A stretch of 64,000 nt of DNA, taken from positions 81,329,289 through 81,393,288 of the forward strand of contig CM076849.1 of the NCBI GenBank assembly GCA_039519185.1, given 5' to 3'. The notes under the pieces were generated by a model. The model did not search any database and was not told the DNA's origin. It saw only the letters and a program-made list of their open reading frames with translations. This document shows, in pieces, positions 36,027-47,559 of this stretch. How positions within the stretch are numbered: the first letter of the stretch is position 1; each line of letters begins with the position of its first letter. This DNA comes from Astragalus membranaceus (Eukaryota; Streptophyta; Magnoliopsida; Fabales; Fabaceae). The position numbers and the translations under genes were made by a program.

Positions 36027-39000
36027 ATGGCAGCACGAGACAACTCTGGTGGAGGTATTCTGGGGAACCTCCCAATCTTCGACGGAAAGGATTATGAACG
36101 ATGGTGTGCGCAGATGAAGGTGCTGTTTCGATATCAAGATGTCCTTGATGTCGTGAATGATGGTGTTCCACCCTTGGCAGTAAACGCCACTGAAGCGGTG
36201 AGGAACAACCACCATTCGCTGAGGAAGAAAGATGGAAATGGGCTGTTTTTGATTCACCAATGCGTTGATTCCAATGTCCTGAACCTGATCATCGACAGTG
36301 AATCAGCAAAGGCAGCTTGGGACATCCTCAAGAACTCGAATGGAGGAGCAGATAGACTGAAGAAGATACGCCTTCAGTCGCTCAAGAAACAGTACGAGGC
36401 CTTGAAGATGACAGATGGAGAATCGATTGGAGAATTCATTACGAGGTTAGTAGCGTTAACTAATCAAATGAAAGGTAATGGTGAAATTGTGACTGAAGTA
36501 AATAAAGTCGAAAAGGTGCTCAGATCCTTAACCCTGGAATTCGACTATGTTGTCACTGCTATCGAAGAATCCAAGGACCTAGATACGTTGAAGTTAGATG
36601 AACTTCAGGGTTCCTTAGAGGCTCATGAATTGAGAATAAGGAAGAGAAGTTCAGAGAAAGAAACTGAACAAGCCTTACTATCACACTCCTCTAAAAATAA
36701 TTGGAAGGCAAGCAACAAGAAGGAGAAGGGTAAAGAAAAGGGATCAAGCAGTAAGCAGAAAGAGCAAGGATCTTTCGACAAGAAGAAGGGAGACCTGTCG
36801 AAAGTGCAGTGTTACAACTGTCAGCAATTTGGGCATTAAAAGAACAAGTGTAAAAACAAGAAAGTTCCTAGAAATAAAGATGCTGAAGCCAAATTTGCAG
36901 ATGATAGTGACACATATTCTGACTCAGATGGGTTAATGCTAATGGCAGTCGAAGATGAGATTCATCTCAATGAAGAAGTTGCTGAAAGTAGCGAGCAAAA
37001 CAGTGGGAACACTTGTATAAGTGGATACACTTGTGATGCTCAAAATACTTGTGCAATGTGTGTGTGGCAGGGCAGTGGTAACACTGGTGATGCCTCCAAC
37101 ATTGCCAGCAACGATGACGAAGAACTATCATTCATGACAGCTATTGACCCAGAATTACTGTTGCTGAAGGCAGATACAAATTCGACTGAAGAGAAGTCTG
37201 TCGAATGGTATCTCGACACAGGATGCTCAAACCACTTGTTCTGTCACAAGGAGTGGTTTGTCGAATTGAAGAAAATTAGCAAAAGAATAAGGTTTGCTGA
37301 TAATAGCAGAGTCACTGCAGAAGGAATTGGTACCATAAAGTTCCTGTCGAAAGATGGAAAATGGTGCTACATTCAAGAGGTATTCTATGTACCAAATATG
37401 AGGAGCAATCTGCTGAGTATTGGGCAGATGATTGAGAAGAAGTTCACTGTCGAAATGGGTGATAATAGTCTCAGCTTATTCGACTCAAACAAGAAAATGA
37501 TCTTGAAGGTGTCGATGCAGAATAACAGAACCTTCAAGATCAAGTTGGAAGTAGTCGAAGAGAAATGCCTAAAGAGTACTGTCGAAGAGGAGCACTGGAA
37601 GTGGCACAGAAGATTTGGCCACCTAAACTTCAAGAGCTTGAGTCAACTACATGAAAAGAAGATGGTTCATGGGTTGCCTGCAGTAAAGGTACCTGTCGAA
37701 GTATGTGAGAGTTGCTGCAAGTCGAAGCAACCAAGAAACTCATTTAAATCAGAAGTACCTAGCAGAGCAGAGAAGAAGTTAGAGGTAATATTTTCTGATG
37801 TTTGTGGCCCTTTCGAAGACAGTTCATTAGGAGGGAACAAGTACTTTGTCACTTTCATTGATGAATACACTAGAATGACCTGGGTGTATTTGATCAAAAG
37901 AAAGAGTGATGTACTTGTAATATTCAAAAGGTTTAAGGTAATGATTGAGAAGCAGAGTGAATGTGCAATCAAAATCCTTAGAACTGATGGAGGTGGAGAG
38001 TACAATTCACATGAATTTGTAAAATTCTGTGACAATGAAGGCATTGTACATGAAGTCACTTCACCTTACACGCCTCAGCATAATGGAACAGTTGAGAGGA
38101 AAAACAGGACCATCCTCAATACGGTAAGAAGCATGTTGAAGGAGAAGAAGCTACCTCATAGTTTATGGGGAGAACTTGTAGCCACAGCAGTATACATTCT
38201 GAACAAATGCCCCACAAAGAGATTGACTGGGAAGGCACCTGAAGAAGCTTGGCTAGGAAGAAAGCCAAGTGTCAAGCATCTCAGAATAATTGGCTCATTA
38301 TGCTATAGACATGTCCCTGAGCAACTAAGAAGCAAGATGGATGATAGGGCACAACAAATGATTCTTGTTGGCTATCATTCGACAGGAGCATACAAACTGT
38401 ATGATCCTGTGCAGAAGAAAATGGTGAAAAGCAGAGATGTCGCAGTAGATGAGTCGAAACATTGGAACTGGGAAGAAGGCTGTGAGAAACCTACAATAAT
38501 GGACTTCGACGATGTTCAGGATCTAGATGATCGAAATGAAGCTGTCGAACCAGAACCTGTTGCTGTCGAACTAGAACCTGTTGCTGTCGAACCTATCAGA
38601 AGGTCACAGAGGGAAAGGCAGAGATCAGTAAGGTTAGAAGGATTCGACACGTTCCCAGATTCTGCTGTTACAGCAGAGGGAGACCTGACACACTTTGCAT
38701 TAATGGCTGAAGCAGAACCAGTGAGCCTGGAAGAAGCTCTTAGTCACAAGCAGTGGAAGGAAGCAATGATTGATGAGCTGAAGTCAATCGAAAAGAATGG
38801 CACTTGGAAGCTAGTCGAATTTCCAAGGCAAAAGAAAGCTATAGGCGTGAAATGGGTCTACAAGACCAAAGTCAAGCCCAATGGAGAAGTGGCCAAGTAC
38901 AAGGCCAGGCTAGTAGCCAAAGGTTTCCTGCAGAAACCTGGTTTGGATTTCAATGAGGTCTTTGCCCCAGTAGCCAGGATCGAAACCGTAAGATTGGTAG

Positions 39001-40267
39001 TAGCATTGGCAAGTCATAGAGGCTGGCCCCTACATCAACTAGATGTAAAGTCAGGATTTCTTTATGGACCTCTGGAGGAGGAAGTCTATGTTTCTCAACC
39101 ACCTGGTTTTGAGTCGAAGGGTCAAGAAGACATGGTTTTTAAGCTTGAGAAAGCCCTATATGGACTCAAGCAAGCCCCAAGAGCGTGGAACAAGAGAATT
39201 GATGGATTTCTCTTGGCTCAGAAGTTCATGAGATGCACCAATGAACATGGAGTATATGTGAAGAAGAATGGAACTTCGACTCAGTTGTTGTTGTGCCTGT
39301 ATGTAGATGATCTACTAGTAACTGGAAGCAATGAAGTCGAAGTCGAAGCCTTTAAGAAAGTGATGATGTCTGAGTTTGAAATGAGTGATCTAGGACATCT
39401 ATATATTTCTTAGGAATGGAATTCACAGAGTCGAAGAAGGGAATATTTCTGCATCAGTCGAAGTATGCAGCTGATATCCTGAAGAGATTCGACATGATCA
39501 GTTGCAAGGAGGTTTCGACACCAGCAGACACAAGCAGCAAGCTGTCGAAAGATGATGAAGGGATTGAAGTAGATGCCACCCTCTTCAAACAGATTGTGGG
39601 CTCCCTGAGGTACCTGTGCAACACTCGACCTGACATTATGTTTAGTGTCGGAATGATCAGCAGATTCATGGAGAAGCCGAAAAGCTCTCATCTAGTAGCT
39701 GCGAAAAGAGTACTAAGGTATATAAAGGGAACACAAAGTTATGGTATTCTATTCCCTAGAAAGTCAGAGTCGAAGAATAGCACTGAAGTGTTTGGTTACA
39801 TAGACTCCGACTGGAGTGGAGACAAGAGTGATCGAAAAAGCACAAGTGGGTATGTCTTCATGCATGGATCGACACCCATTTCTTGGTGCTCGAAGAAGCA
39901 AAGTATAGTTGTGTTATCCTCTTGTGAAGCAGAGTATGTGGCTGCTTCCTTTGTAGCATGTCAAGCATCATGGTTGAGCATGCTATTGGTCGAAATTGGA
40001 GTGCACAGGGTCGAAGCAATGAAGTTGTTGATCGACAACAAGTCTGCGATAGATCTCGCCAAGAATCCTGTCGCACATGGTAGGTCGAAGCACATAGAGA
40101 CCAGATATCACTTCCTGCGTGATCAAGTAAACAATGAGAAGCTGAATCTGGAATATTGCTGTTCAGAACTTCAAGTAGCTGATGCAATGACCAAGCCATT
40201 GCAAAAGGGAAGATTCGAAGAACTGAGAACGATGCTTGGGATGATGTCACTCAGCAATGTGAATTAG
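36027..40267 (+). pseudogene. gag-pol: gag-pol polyprotein of copia element I, one stop and one frameshift
   Basis: Gag starts at 36027 (MAARDNSGGGILGNLPIFDG) with a UBN2/copia-type core. The zinc knuckle CYNCQQFGH is cut by TAA at 36837-36839. The same frame continues with protease ([12 protein letters not shown], about 37207) and the pre-integrase HHCC region ([13 protein letters not shown]). Integrase follows, with Asp in IFSDVCGPF, Asp in LRTDGGGEY and Glu in [10 protein letters not shown]. Reverse transcriptase has the intact catalytic YVDD ([13 protein letters not shown], about 39295). One extra base in a TATATA run near 39405 shifts the frame; RNase H continues at 39416-40267 (DSDWSGDKSDRKSTSGYVF). 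A short duplication at 38540-38590 encodes a repeated EPVAVE. The tetramer TCGA is unusually frequent. Confidence 0.93.
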
Positions 40268-40274
40268 GAGGGAA

Positions 40275-40554
40275 TATTGAGATATGCCTTGTAATTCTAT
40301 TGCTTGTAATAATAGTAGGTGTAGTTAGTAACCTAGTCGAAATGGGCCAGTCGAATGGGCTAGTCAAAATTATGGGTCTGGGCCTGTTTTGTTGTATATA
40401 TATATAGACATTAGTAGTATGTAATATGTACAACCTTTTTGCATAAGAATCAGTGCAGTTTTTACTATTCATTGATATTGCCCTAATCATTCCTCTTGTC
40501 CCTTAGCGCAGCCACCTCCATTTCTTGTCCCTTTCACGTGTTTATCCCCAACAA
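40275..40554 (+). repeat. 3' LTR of element I
   Basis: It is 280 bp and differs from the 5' LTR by about five substitutions and a longer TA run. It ends CCCCAACA before the second ACTAC copy. Confidence 0.9.
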
Positions 40555-41144
40555 CTACGACCCAGTACTTTAACCTGCAGTTTTTTAGTGTCACTATATC
40601 TTTCACATATAGATTAATAACTTCAAATTTTTACTTCTAACTACGGTGCTGCGGATCACTAAAAGTGATTTCTTTTGACTAAAAGCAAGTGATATATACG
40701 GCTCAGTGGGAACTGATCGTGGCCCAAGTAACTTGATTACACTAGATCTAAGGCTCAATGTTCTTTGGGTGCACAAATCATCCAAAATAATCAACAGTTA
40801 CTATCTCGACCAATTATTTTTAAGATTAAACCAATAGCGCGACTTGTTACAAAACTTTAAAGAATATGACATGTGGCTGGCAGCAGAGAATAGAGAGTTT
40901 ATAGAATAAAAGAGATTACCTTGATCAAGAGAGGAGAGGAGAGGAGCCTATAGAAGAGCATGGTTTGATGAAGAAAGAGCCCAAAAAATAAGAGCTTGCG
41001 AAAAGAACGTCTACAAATGTGGTTGGGAGAAGAGCATAAGATTATATTATAATTATAATTTATAACTTACAACAAATGCTATATTCAGAATTTCGGATCA
41101 TTAGAAATTTTTGAAAAGAAGCCAACATTAGGGACTTGAGTATG
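40555..41144. other. Non-coding, A/T-rich spacer
   Basis: No domain, RNA gene or transposon end recognised. It includes GAGAGGAGAGGAG (near 40930) and an ATTATATTATAATTATAATTT stretch near 41040. It may be older sequence into which element I inserted. Confidence 0.4.
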
Positions 41145-41148
41145 ACAG

Positions 41149-41460
41149 TGGGTCCCTAGCAATCAAGCCTGCTAGCACACCAAGTGATCCTTCTGTCAAA
41201 CTTAGTTCTGATGGTTCTACTCCTTATGAAGATGAATTTTCCTATCGCAGACTCATCGGGCGCCTCTTGTATCTCACAACAACTCGCCCTGACATTTCTC
41301 ATGCTTAGTCAGTTCGTAGCCAAACCTTTGCAGTCACACTTCAAAGCTGCTACTCGTGTTCTGCGTTACTTGAAGTCTGCTCCTGCTCAAGGCCTGTTTT
41401 TCTCTGCTTCAACAACTGCTAAACTCTCTGGTTTTGCAGACTCTGATTGGGCATGTCTGA
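41149..41460 (+). pseudogene. pol: Inverted piece of copia J pol (end of reverse transcriptase to RNase H)
   Basis: The plus strand encodes the end of the reverse transcriptase (LSSDGSTPYEDEFSYRRLIG) and TTRPDISHA. After a frameshift come the RNase H motifs RVLRYLKSAPAQGLFF and GFADSDWA. It is the continuation missing from the minus-strand body of element J. Confidence 0.85.
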
Positions 41461-41629
41461 GCAAGCATGAGAAATGTCAGGGCGAGTTGTTGTGAGATAC
41501 AAGAGGCGCCCGATGAGTCTGCGATAGGAAAATTCATCTTCATAAGGAGTAGAACCATCAGAACTAAGTTTGACAGAAGGATCACTTGGTGTGCTAGCAG
41601 GCTTGATTGCTAGGGACCCACTGTCTTGA
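41149..41629. repeat. Inverted duplication inside copia J
   Basis: About 160 bp at 41149-41310 (plus strand, AGTGGGTCCCTAGCAATC onward) recurs as its reverse complement at 41469-41629. The 155-bp spacer holds plus-strand RNase H codons (FADSDWA near 41435) that should follow the duplicated part in the original element. The arms look almost identical, so the event is recent or protected from drift. Confidence 0.9.
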
Positions 41630-44600
41630 AGCAAATCTAAAGTGTACTTCCTTTGGTTGAGAACAATGCCTTGGGAAGATCTTGCAATTTCCAAACCAAG
41701 GAAGAAACGAAGAGAACCCAAGTCTTTAATCCTGAATTTATCATGTAAAATTTGTTTAACAGAGATGATATCATCCATTGAATTACCAGAGAGCACAACA
41801 TCATCAACATAAACTAGAAGAACAGTGATGGAACCACCAGATGCTTTAGTGAACAGAGAATGATCTGCTTGAGATTGCACAAAACCAAGAGAGAGCAAAG
41901 TAGCAGTAAGTTTCTGATTCCATTGTCTGCTAGCCTGTTTGAGGCCATAGAGAGATTTATGCAACCTGCATACAGGACTAGAGAGATGGTCAGTGTTAGA
42001 AGAAAAACCATGGGGAAGAGTCATGTATACTTCCTCATGTAAATCCCCATGTAGAAAGGCATTATTTACATCCAGTTGTTCCACGAACCAGCCATTAATG
42101 GCAGCCAGAGCAAGCAGAACTCTAACAGTGGTCAACTTGGCTACAGGACTGAAAGTTTCAAAATAGTCCATGCCCTCCATTTGGGTATAGCCTTTGGCTA
42201 CAAGCCTAGCTTTATACCTTTCAATGGAGCCATCCGCATGGTATTTGATTTTGTACACCCATTTACAACCAATGGGTGTCTTTCCAGAAGGTAACTCAAC
42301 CAGGGACCAGGTTTTGTTCAACTCCAGAGCCTTAAGCTCATCCTGCATTGCTTTCTGCCAACAAGCATGTTTGGATGCTTGAAGGAAGGTGGAGGGCTCA
42401 GAATGAATGGTTATAGAGGCACATAAATTTTTGTAAAAAGAAGAGCAGTTATGGTAAGACAAAACAGAAGATAATGGATAAAGAGAAGAGGAAGAGAGAC
42501 CTGGAGAATTATTGCTAGCACAGCTATTCAAGTCACAGTGATATTCTTCCAAGTATTTAGGTGGAAATCTAATCCTATCTGACTGCCTAACAGGTTGAAT
42601 AGGCATGGAAATAGGGTCTGGTGATGGTGTTTGAGAAGGAAAAACTGGAGAAAGTGGCTGAGTGGGTGTGGTAGGTAAATGCACAGGGGAACCAGATTGT
42701 TCAGGAAGTTGTTGTGGTGGTGGAAGTGGGGAAAGAGAAGTGTCAGGGATGTCAAAATTCAAAGGGAAATCAGGTTGAGTATCAGTAGGTACAGGGACAG
42801 GGGCATTTGCATTGTGTGTAGTTTTGAAAGGAAAGGATGTTTCATAAAACAAAAGATTTCTAGAAATGAAAAGTTGGTGTGAAACGAGGTCATATAAAAC
42901 ACAACCCTTAACACCATCAGTGTATCTAAGAAATACTGATTTACGAGCTCTAGGATCAAATTTTGTCCTATCGGCTTGCAAAGTAGAAGCATAGGAAAGA
43001 CAGCCAAAAACTTTGAGATGTAATAAGGTAGGAGGTTGATTGAAAAGGACTTGATATGGTGTTTTGTCCTTAAGTAGTGGGGTGGGGATTCTGTTAATGA
43101 GATGAACAGATTGTTGAATGGCAAAATTCCACAGTTTCAAAGGTAAGTTAGCTTGAGAGGCTAGAGCTCTAGCAACATTTAATATGTGCTGGTGTTTTCT
43201 TTCTACCCTTCCATTTTATTGTGGGGTTTCCACACAAGATTTTTGGTGAACAATTCCCTTAGATGAAAGAAAATCATTCATAAGAAATTCCGGACCATTA
43301 TCACTTCTAAGGCACTTTAATTTGGTTGAAAATTGTGTTTCTATGTAGGATATGAATTTGGTGAGATGGCTACGGGTTTCACTTTTGGTTTTCATGAGAA
43401 TCACCCAAGTGTACCTACTGAAGTCATCAACAAGGGTAAGGAAATATTTGTGGCCAAGGATGGATGTTTGGGAATAAGGGCCCCATATATCAGCATGGAG
43501 CATGTCAAATGGTTGAGTAGTTTTGGTAATGCTGTGAGAGAAGGGAAGTTTTATTTGTTTGGCAAGATACATATGTCACATGGTGAGGTGAGGGATTTAA
43601 ATTGAATGTAAGGAAACTGTTTAGACATACATTGAAGTCTATTTAAAGGGATGTGTCCCAATCTATGATGCCACAATACAGAATCACAGTTAACAGAATT
43701 AGAGGTAGCAGAAGCAACAAATTCAGAAGAAAATTTCATTTCAGAAGAAAATTTCATTTCATTAGAATTTTGGTCACTACAAGATGAATGTGCAGTAACT
43801 GTACTTGATTTAGATGGTTGTGCACTAGGTGCTACATTTGATTTAGGTGTTTGTGTTACATATGGTGTATGAGTGTAGTTTGTGGTGGATGTATTATGTG
43901 AGGGTGTAGTAGATGGCTTACAGCTTGGATAACAGTCACTAGGATTAGATTTTGACCTAGCTAAAGGAAGACTGATCCTGTATAGTCCATGAATGAGCTT
44001 AGCTATACCAATAATCCTCTTGGAATCTGCCTGCAAAATGGACAAAGAGACAAGGTCAAAATAAGCAGCACAATTGCTGGTCTTGGCAAGTTGTGGCCCA
44101 GACATAAGATTTGCATGAAAATTAGGAACATAAAGTACATGATGCAGGCTTAATCCATTTGAAAAGTGAACACTACCAGCTAGAGTAGCAATAGTAGTGG
44201 TATTATTAGGTAAGCTAATATGAATTGGCTTAATTGAATAGCAATTGGACAGAAGGTTTAAATTGTGTGATATGGTCAGTGGCTCCTGTATCTACAATCC
44301 ACATATCTAACTCCTTACTGTAGTAGTAAATGTTACCAGAGTTATCTGTAGCATTGCAGACAGTAGCAGAATTGGCAGAGTGATAAGAAACTAAGGCAGT
44401 GTTAGCAGAATGCGATGCAGAAGCAACTTGAATCTTTGAAGCTTGAAGCAATTCCATTAGCCCATGGTATTGTTCACTTGAGAGAGATCCACTACCCTTG
44501 CTATCTGAAGATGTAGATTTCTCTTCCTCATCATGATTGCTACCAGTATTGGCAGCATAGGCACTCTTCCCACCAGTCTTGCCAGAAGTTGAGTTGTTGT

Positions 44601-45537
44601 TGTTGTTTTGATAACCTGGAGGGAAACCATGAATAAAATAGCAAGACTCCACAGTGTGATTAGTCTTGCCACAATTAGTACAAAGCCTGTTGCTGTTTTG
44701 TCTTCTTCTTCCACCTCTTCCACGGTTCCTGCCACCTCCTCCTCTACCACGATTAGAGAATTGAGAGGTATTGGTGGCATTTGCTTGAACATTATTTATA
44801 ATAGGACATTTGCTAGTATCTGAATCAACAATTATGGGAGACTCTAGTTGTCTTTCTTGTTGGATAACCATGGAAAAAGCTTTGGTGATAGTTGGAAATG
44901 GATCCATCATCATAATCTGAGACTTAACATGTGCATATTGCTCATTTAGTCCTTTAAGAAATCTTATTGTATAATCCTGATCTCTGTGAGTTCTAACTAG
45001 TTTCAGAGCACCACAACAACATTGAATTGAGCATTTGCAAGATGGAACAGGCCTAAAATTTTCTAATTCATCCCCAACAGACTTTAACTCTATGTAATAT
45101 TCAGAAACACCAAGGTTACCTTGAGATAGCCGATAGATATCCTCTTGCAGATCAGCAATACGAAACATATCCCCCTGGTCAAAGCGGTCGTGCAGATCGG
45201 TCCATGCCTCATACGCCTTGTCGAAATACGCAATTGACTTTTGGAGATTTGCAGACACAGATCGTTGAATCCACGATAGGACCATACTGTTGCATCTCGT
45301 CCACTGGTTGTAGAGAGAATCAGACCTTGGAAGAGCTTTGAATGTTCCACCCACAAATGCAATTTTGTTCTTAGAAATCAAACTGATTCGCATAGAACGA
45401 ATCCACGGTTGGAAGTTCTTAGATCCTTCGAGCACCGGTGTGACGAGAACGGTGGCCGGATTCTCACTAGGATGAAGGTAATATGGATTTCCATTGTTGG
45501 TGGCAAAATCAGCGTAAGAAGGTGAACTCTGAGTCAT
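41465..45537 (-). pseudogene. gag-pol: gag-pol polyprotein of copia J, broken
   Basis: Gag starts at 45537 (MTQSSPSYADFATNNGNPYY) with a copia gag core. A zinc knuckle CTNCGKTNHTVESC (about 44690) and protease WIVDTGATDHIT (about 44290) follow. The pre-integrase region LWHHRLGHIPLNRL lies in a shifted frame (43551-44105). The first frame resumes with integrase (FDMLHADIWGPY, CLRSDNGPEF), and a stop sits at 43216-43218 just before NGRVERK. Reverse transcriptase follows with the intact YVDD (VLLVYVDDVVLSG, about 41810). Two frameshifts, one stop and the inversion at 41465 make it non-functional. Confidence 0.9.
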
Positions 45538-45739
45538 CGCAAAAAAAAAACTCAAACTGAACTGGAAAACAACGATTATCAATTGTTCGGGATGAACGAA
45601 ACGAAAATTCAAAGCGAATCGAAGAAAATGCAGATGAACTGAACACAAATGGAATCAAGTAGAATTGAAGAAGGAACGATTGCGGACTTCAAAGAATTGC
45701 AATGAACCAGAGCTCAAAGAGTGAGCTCTGATACCATCT

Positions 45740-45966
45740 TGATATCCAAACACAAGCACAAAATAAACTCTATCTTCATTGAATAGAGAATAATGAATGA
45801 AGTTAGTGTTTGTACAAAAAAGAATTTAGCTTATATACAAGCTAGAAATTACTAACTCAGATCTAACTGTTAACTATACATCTAACAGCAAGTTAACTTA
45901 TACTAGTTAGCCTAACCAATGCGATTAACTCTATACAAGTTACATACAAAATACTATACTCCAATA
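45740..45966 (-). repeat. Probable 5' LTR of copia J
   Basis: The minus strand reads TATTGGAGTATAG to GGATATCA, followed 3 bases later by the primer-binding site. A TATA-like TATATAA is at about 45831-45837. With no second LTR the outer edge is a guess. Confidence 0.45.
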
Positions 45967-46433
45967 CTTTGGTATAGCCGTATAGGGCATTTTATTGTAT
46001 TGATGGAATAGTTTTCAGAACCATGACCGTATTAAGCAGAGGCTCCCTTGCACTCCTATTCTCCCTGGATGACTTTTTTTCATAATGAAATGCATTTCAA
46101 GTGTTTCAAAAGCCAAAAAAAATACAAAAATATAACAATAAATTAGTTTAATACAAATAAAACAACACGCAACTCTGTATGTGAGAATGTGCATCTCATT
46201 GCAAGCATTCAGTTAAGCTTATTCTTGTTTCAATTTTATTTTATCCAAGGAACAAAGACAAAAGAAATGAACAATCAATACACCCAGTGTCAATTAATTC
46301 GAGTTAAGAGGAAAATTCAATTTATGCCAACTTGAATGTATGAATGACAAAACACCAAATGAAGCTGTTCAAGTTATTTTCTTTGAGCTTATTTTGACTG
46401 CAACGAGACCAAGTAGAAAACAGAAGGTGGTCA
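45967..46433. other. Unassigned spacer between copia J and the MULE
   Basis: No gene, RNA or transposon ends recognised. It is A/T-rich and may be the oldest sequence in this part of the window. Confidence 0.4.
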
Positions 46434-46442
46434 AATTTTGTT

Positions 46443-46863
46443 TGGTAAATAGCCAATTTCGTCCCTGGAAGTGTGGCTCGCTGTCAATTTAGTCCCTCGT
46501 TCGAACAAAAATTCAAAAAGATCCCTGAATGTGTATTCTGTCCATCACGTTCGTCTCTGACGTTAGATTCCTCGCTAACTCCGTCAACAAATGAAGATGT
46601 GGCACGTTTATAGCCACATTTTTGGCCACGTGTAATGCCACGTATGAGGGACCAAACTGACATTAAACTTTTTTTTTTAAAATTTGTTTTTTAGTTAAAA
46701 AACAACAAAAAGAGAAACAAGACCACCACAATTCTCTGTTCTCTCTCACTCTCAAAGCTCTCACTCTCACGCTCATTCGTCTTCCATCATCGTCAACCTA
46801 TCACCACCATCGTCTTCTTCCATCATCGCCGTCGCTCTCTCTGCCCTTCTCCTTCGTTCGCCG
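46443..46863. repeat. Left terminal inverted repeat of the MULE
   Basis: It is about 420 bp and matches the reverse complement of 57900-58252 plus 59701-59732. Typical plant phrases such as AATTTCGTCCCTGG and ATTTAGTCCCTC lie near the end. Inner parts include the complement of GTGAGAGTGAGAGCTTTGAG and a poly-T run. Confidence 0.9.
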
Positions 46864-47039
46864 CGTCGTGAAGGACCAAAATGAAAGTAACAGAAACATA
46901 CCCTCTTCTTCTTCGTTAAAACCCCCAAATTCCAGAGATCGAAACCCTAGCCCTCTAATGTCCTCCTCCATCATTGCTCTTCTAATCATCTCACGTGACC
47001 TCGATAATTGCACCATTTATTGCTCTCTTACTATCCACA

Positions 47040-47559
47040 ATGTCATCGCAGAAGAGCAATGCGTCATCCTCTTGAACAAGAGCTTCACCACAAGTTCTTC
47101 TCTTTTGCGGTTGTGGTAGAAAGACTGTTAGGCGTGTTGCTGGCACAGATCTTAACAGAGGAAGGCCATTCTACACTTGTTCAATTAATAAGGTATTTGT
47201 ATTTCACATTTGTTGATTTAGGGTTTTCTATTTTGTTATTTGTATTTCATACATTGTGTTAATTTCAAGATGAACTTGGATATTGTGGGTACTTTATTTG
47301 GGTTGATAAATTGATTGAAGCACTTGTAGCTGATGAAGCACTTGGGAAAATTTCCATGGAACAAGGAAGACCATTTGTTAGAGAGGTTGGAAGAGAAGAC
47401 GGAAGAGAGGTTGGAAGAGAATCAATTTGGAAGGCTCAAGTTAACTCAAAGCTTGATTGTATGGGGAATGAAATGAAGATGTTTAGAACAATTGTCTATG
47501 GAATGTTCTTAATCCAATTGTTGTCAATGGTTGTGTTTGTTTGTATTCACAGCAAGTAG
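47040..47559 (+). pseudogene. Zinc-finger GRF-type protein relic inside the MULE, two exons
   Basis: Exon 1 (47040-47192) encodes a Ser-rich start, then the first half of a GRF zinc finger (CGCGRKTVRRVAGTDLNRGR, then PFYTC). A 77-bp intron (GTATTT to TTTCAAG) follows. Exon 2 (about 47269-47559) supplies the rest (ELGYCGYFIWVDKL), a charged middle and a C-terminal hydrophobic segment (MFLIQLLSMVVFVC) that may span a membrane. GRF zinc fingers bind single-stranded nucleic acid in several nucleases and topoisomerases; small plant proteins with this layout have no known role. TGA at 47073-47075 breaks the start. The acceptor position is one base out of phase, so this copy is probably dead or has an altered start. 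It lies on the strand opposite the transposase, as in gene capture. Confidence 0.75.

Larger units (their letters stand above)
35702..40554 (+). mobile_element. Element I: Ty1/copia retrotransposon, near-intact
   Basis: It is 4,853 bp with short LTRs 35702-35978 and 40275-40554 and duplication ACTAC (35697-35701, 40555-40559). The primer-binding site TGGTATCAAGAGC is at 35982-35994. The polypurine tract GGAGGGAA lies before 40275. One gag-pol frame is broken only by a stop at 36837 and a 1-bp insertion near 39405. LTR differences are few, indicating a young insertion. Confidence 0.95.
41145..45966 (-). mobile_element. Element J: Ty1/copia fragment with rearranged 3' part
   Basis: In minus-strand sense: probable 5' LTR (45740-45966), primer-binding site (TGGTATCAGAGC, 45725-45736), gag, protease, integrase, reverse transcriptase. 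At about 41465 the pol sequence meets an inverted copy of itself (41149-41310), so the RNase H part lies on the plus strand. No 3' LTR is seen. Confidence 0.85.
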
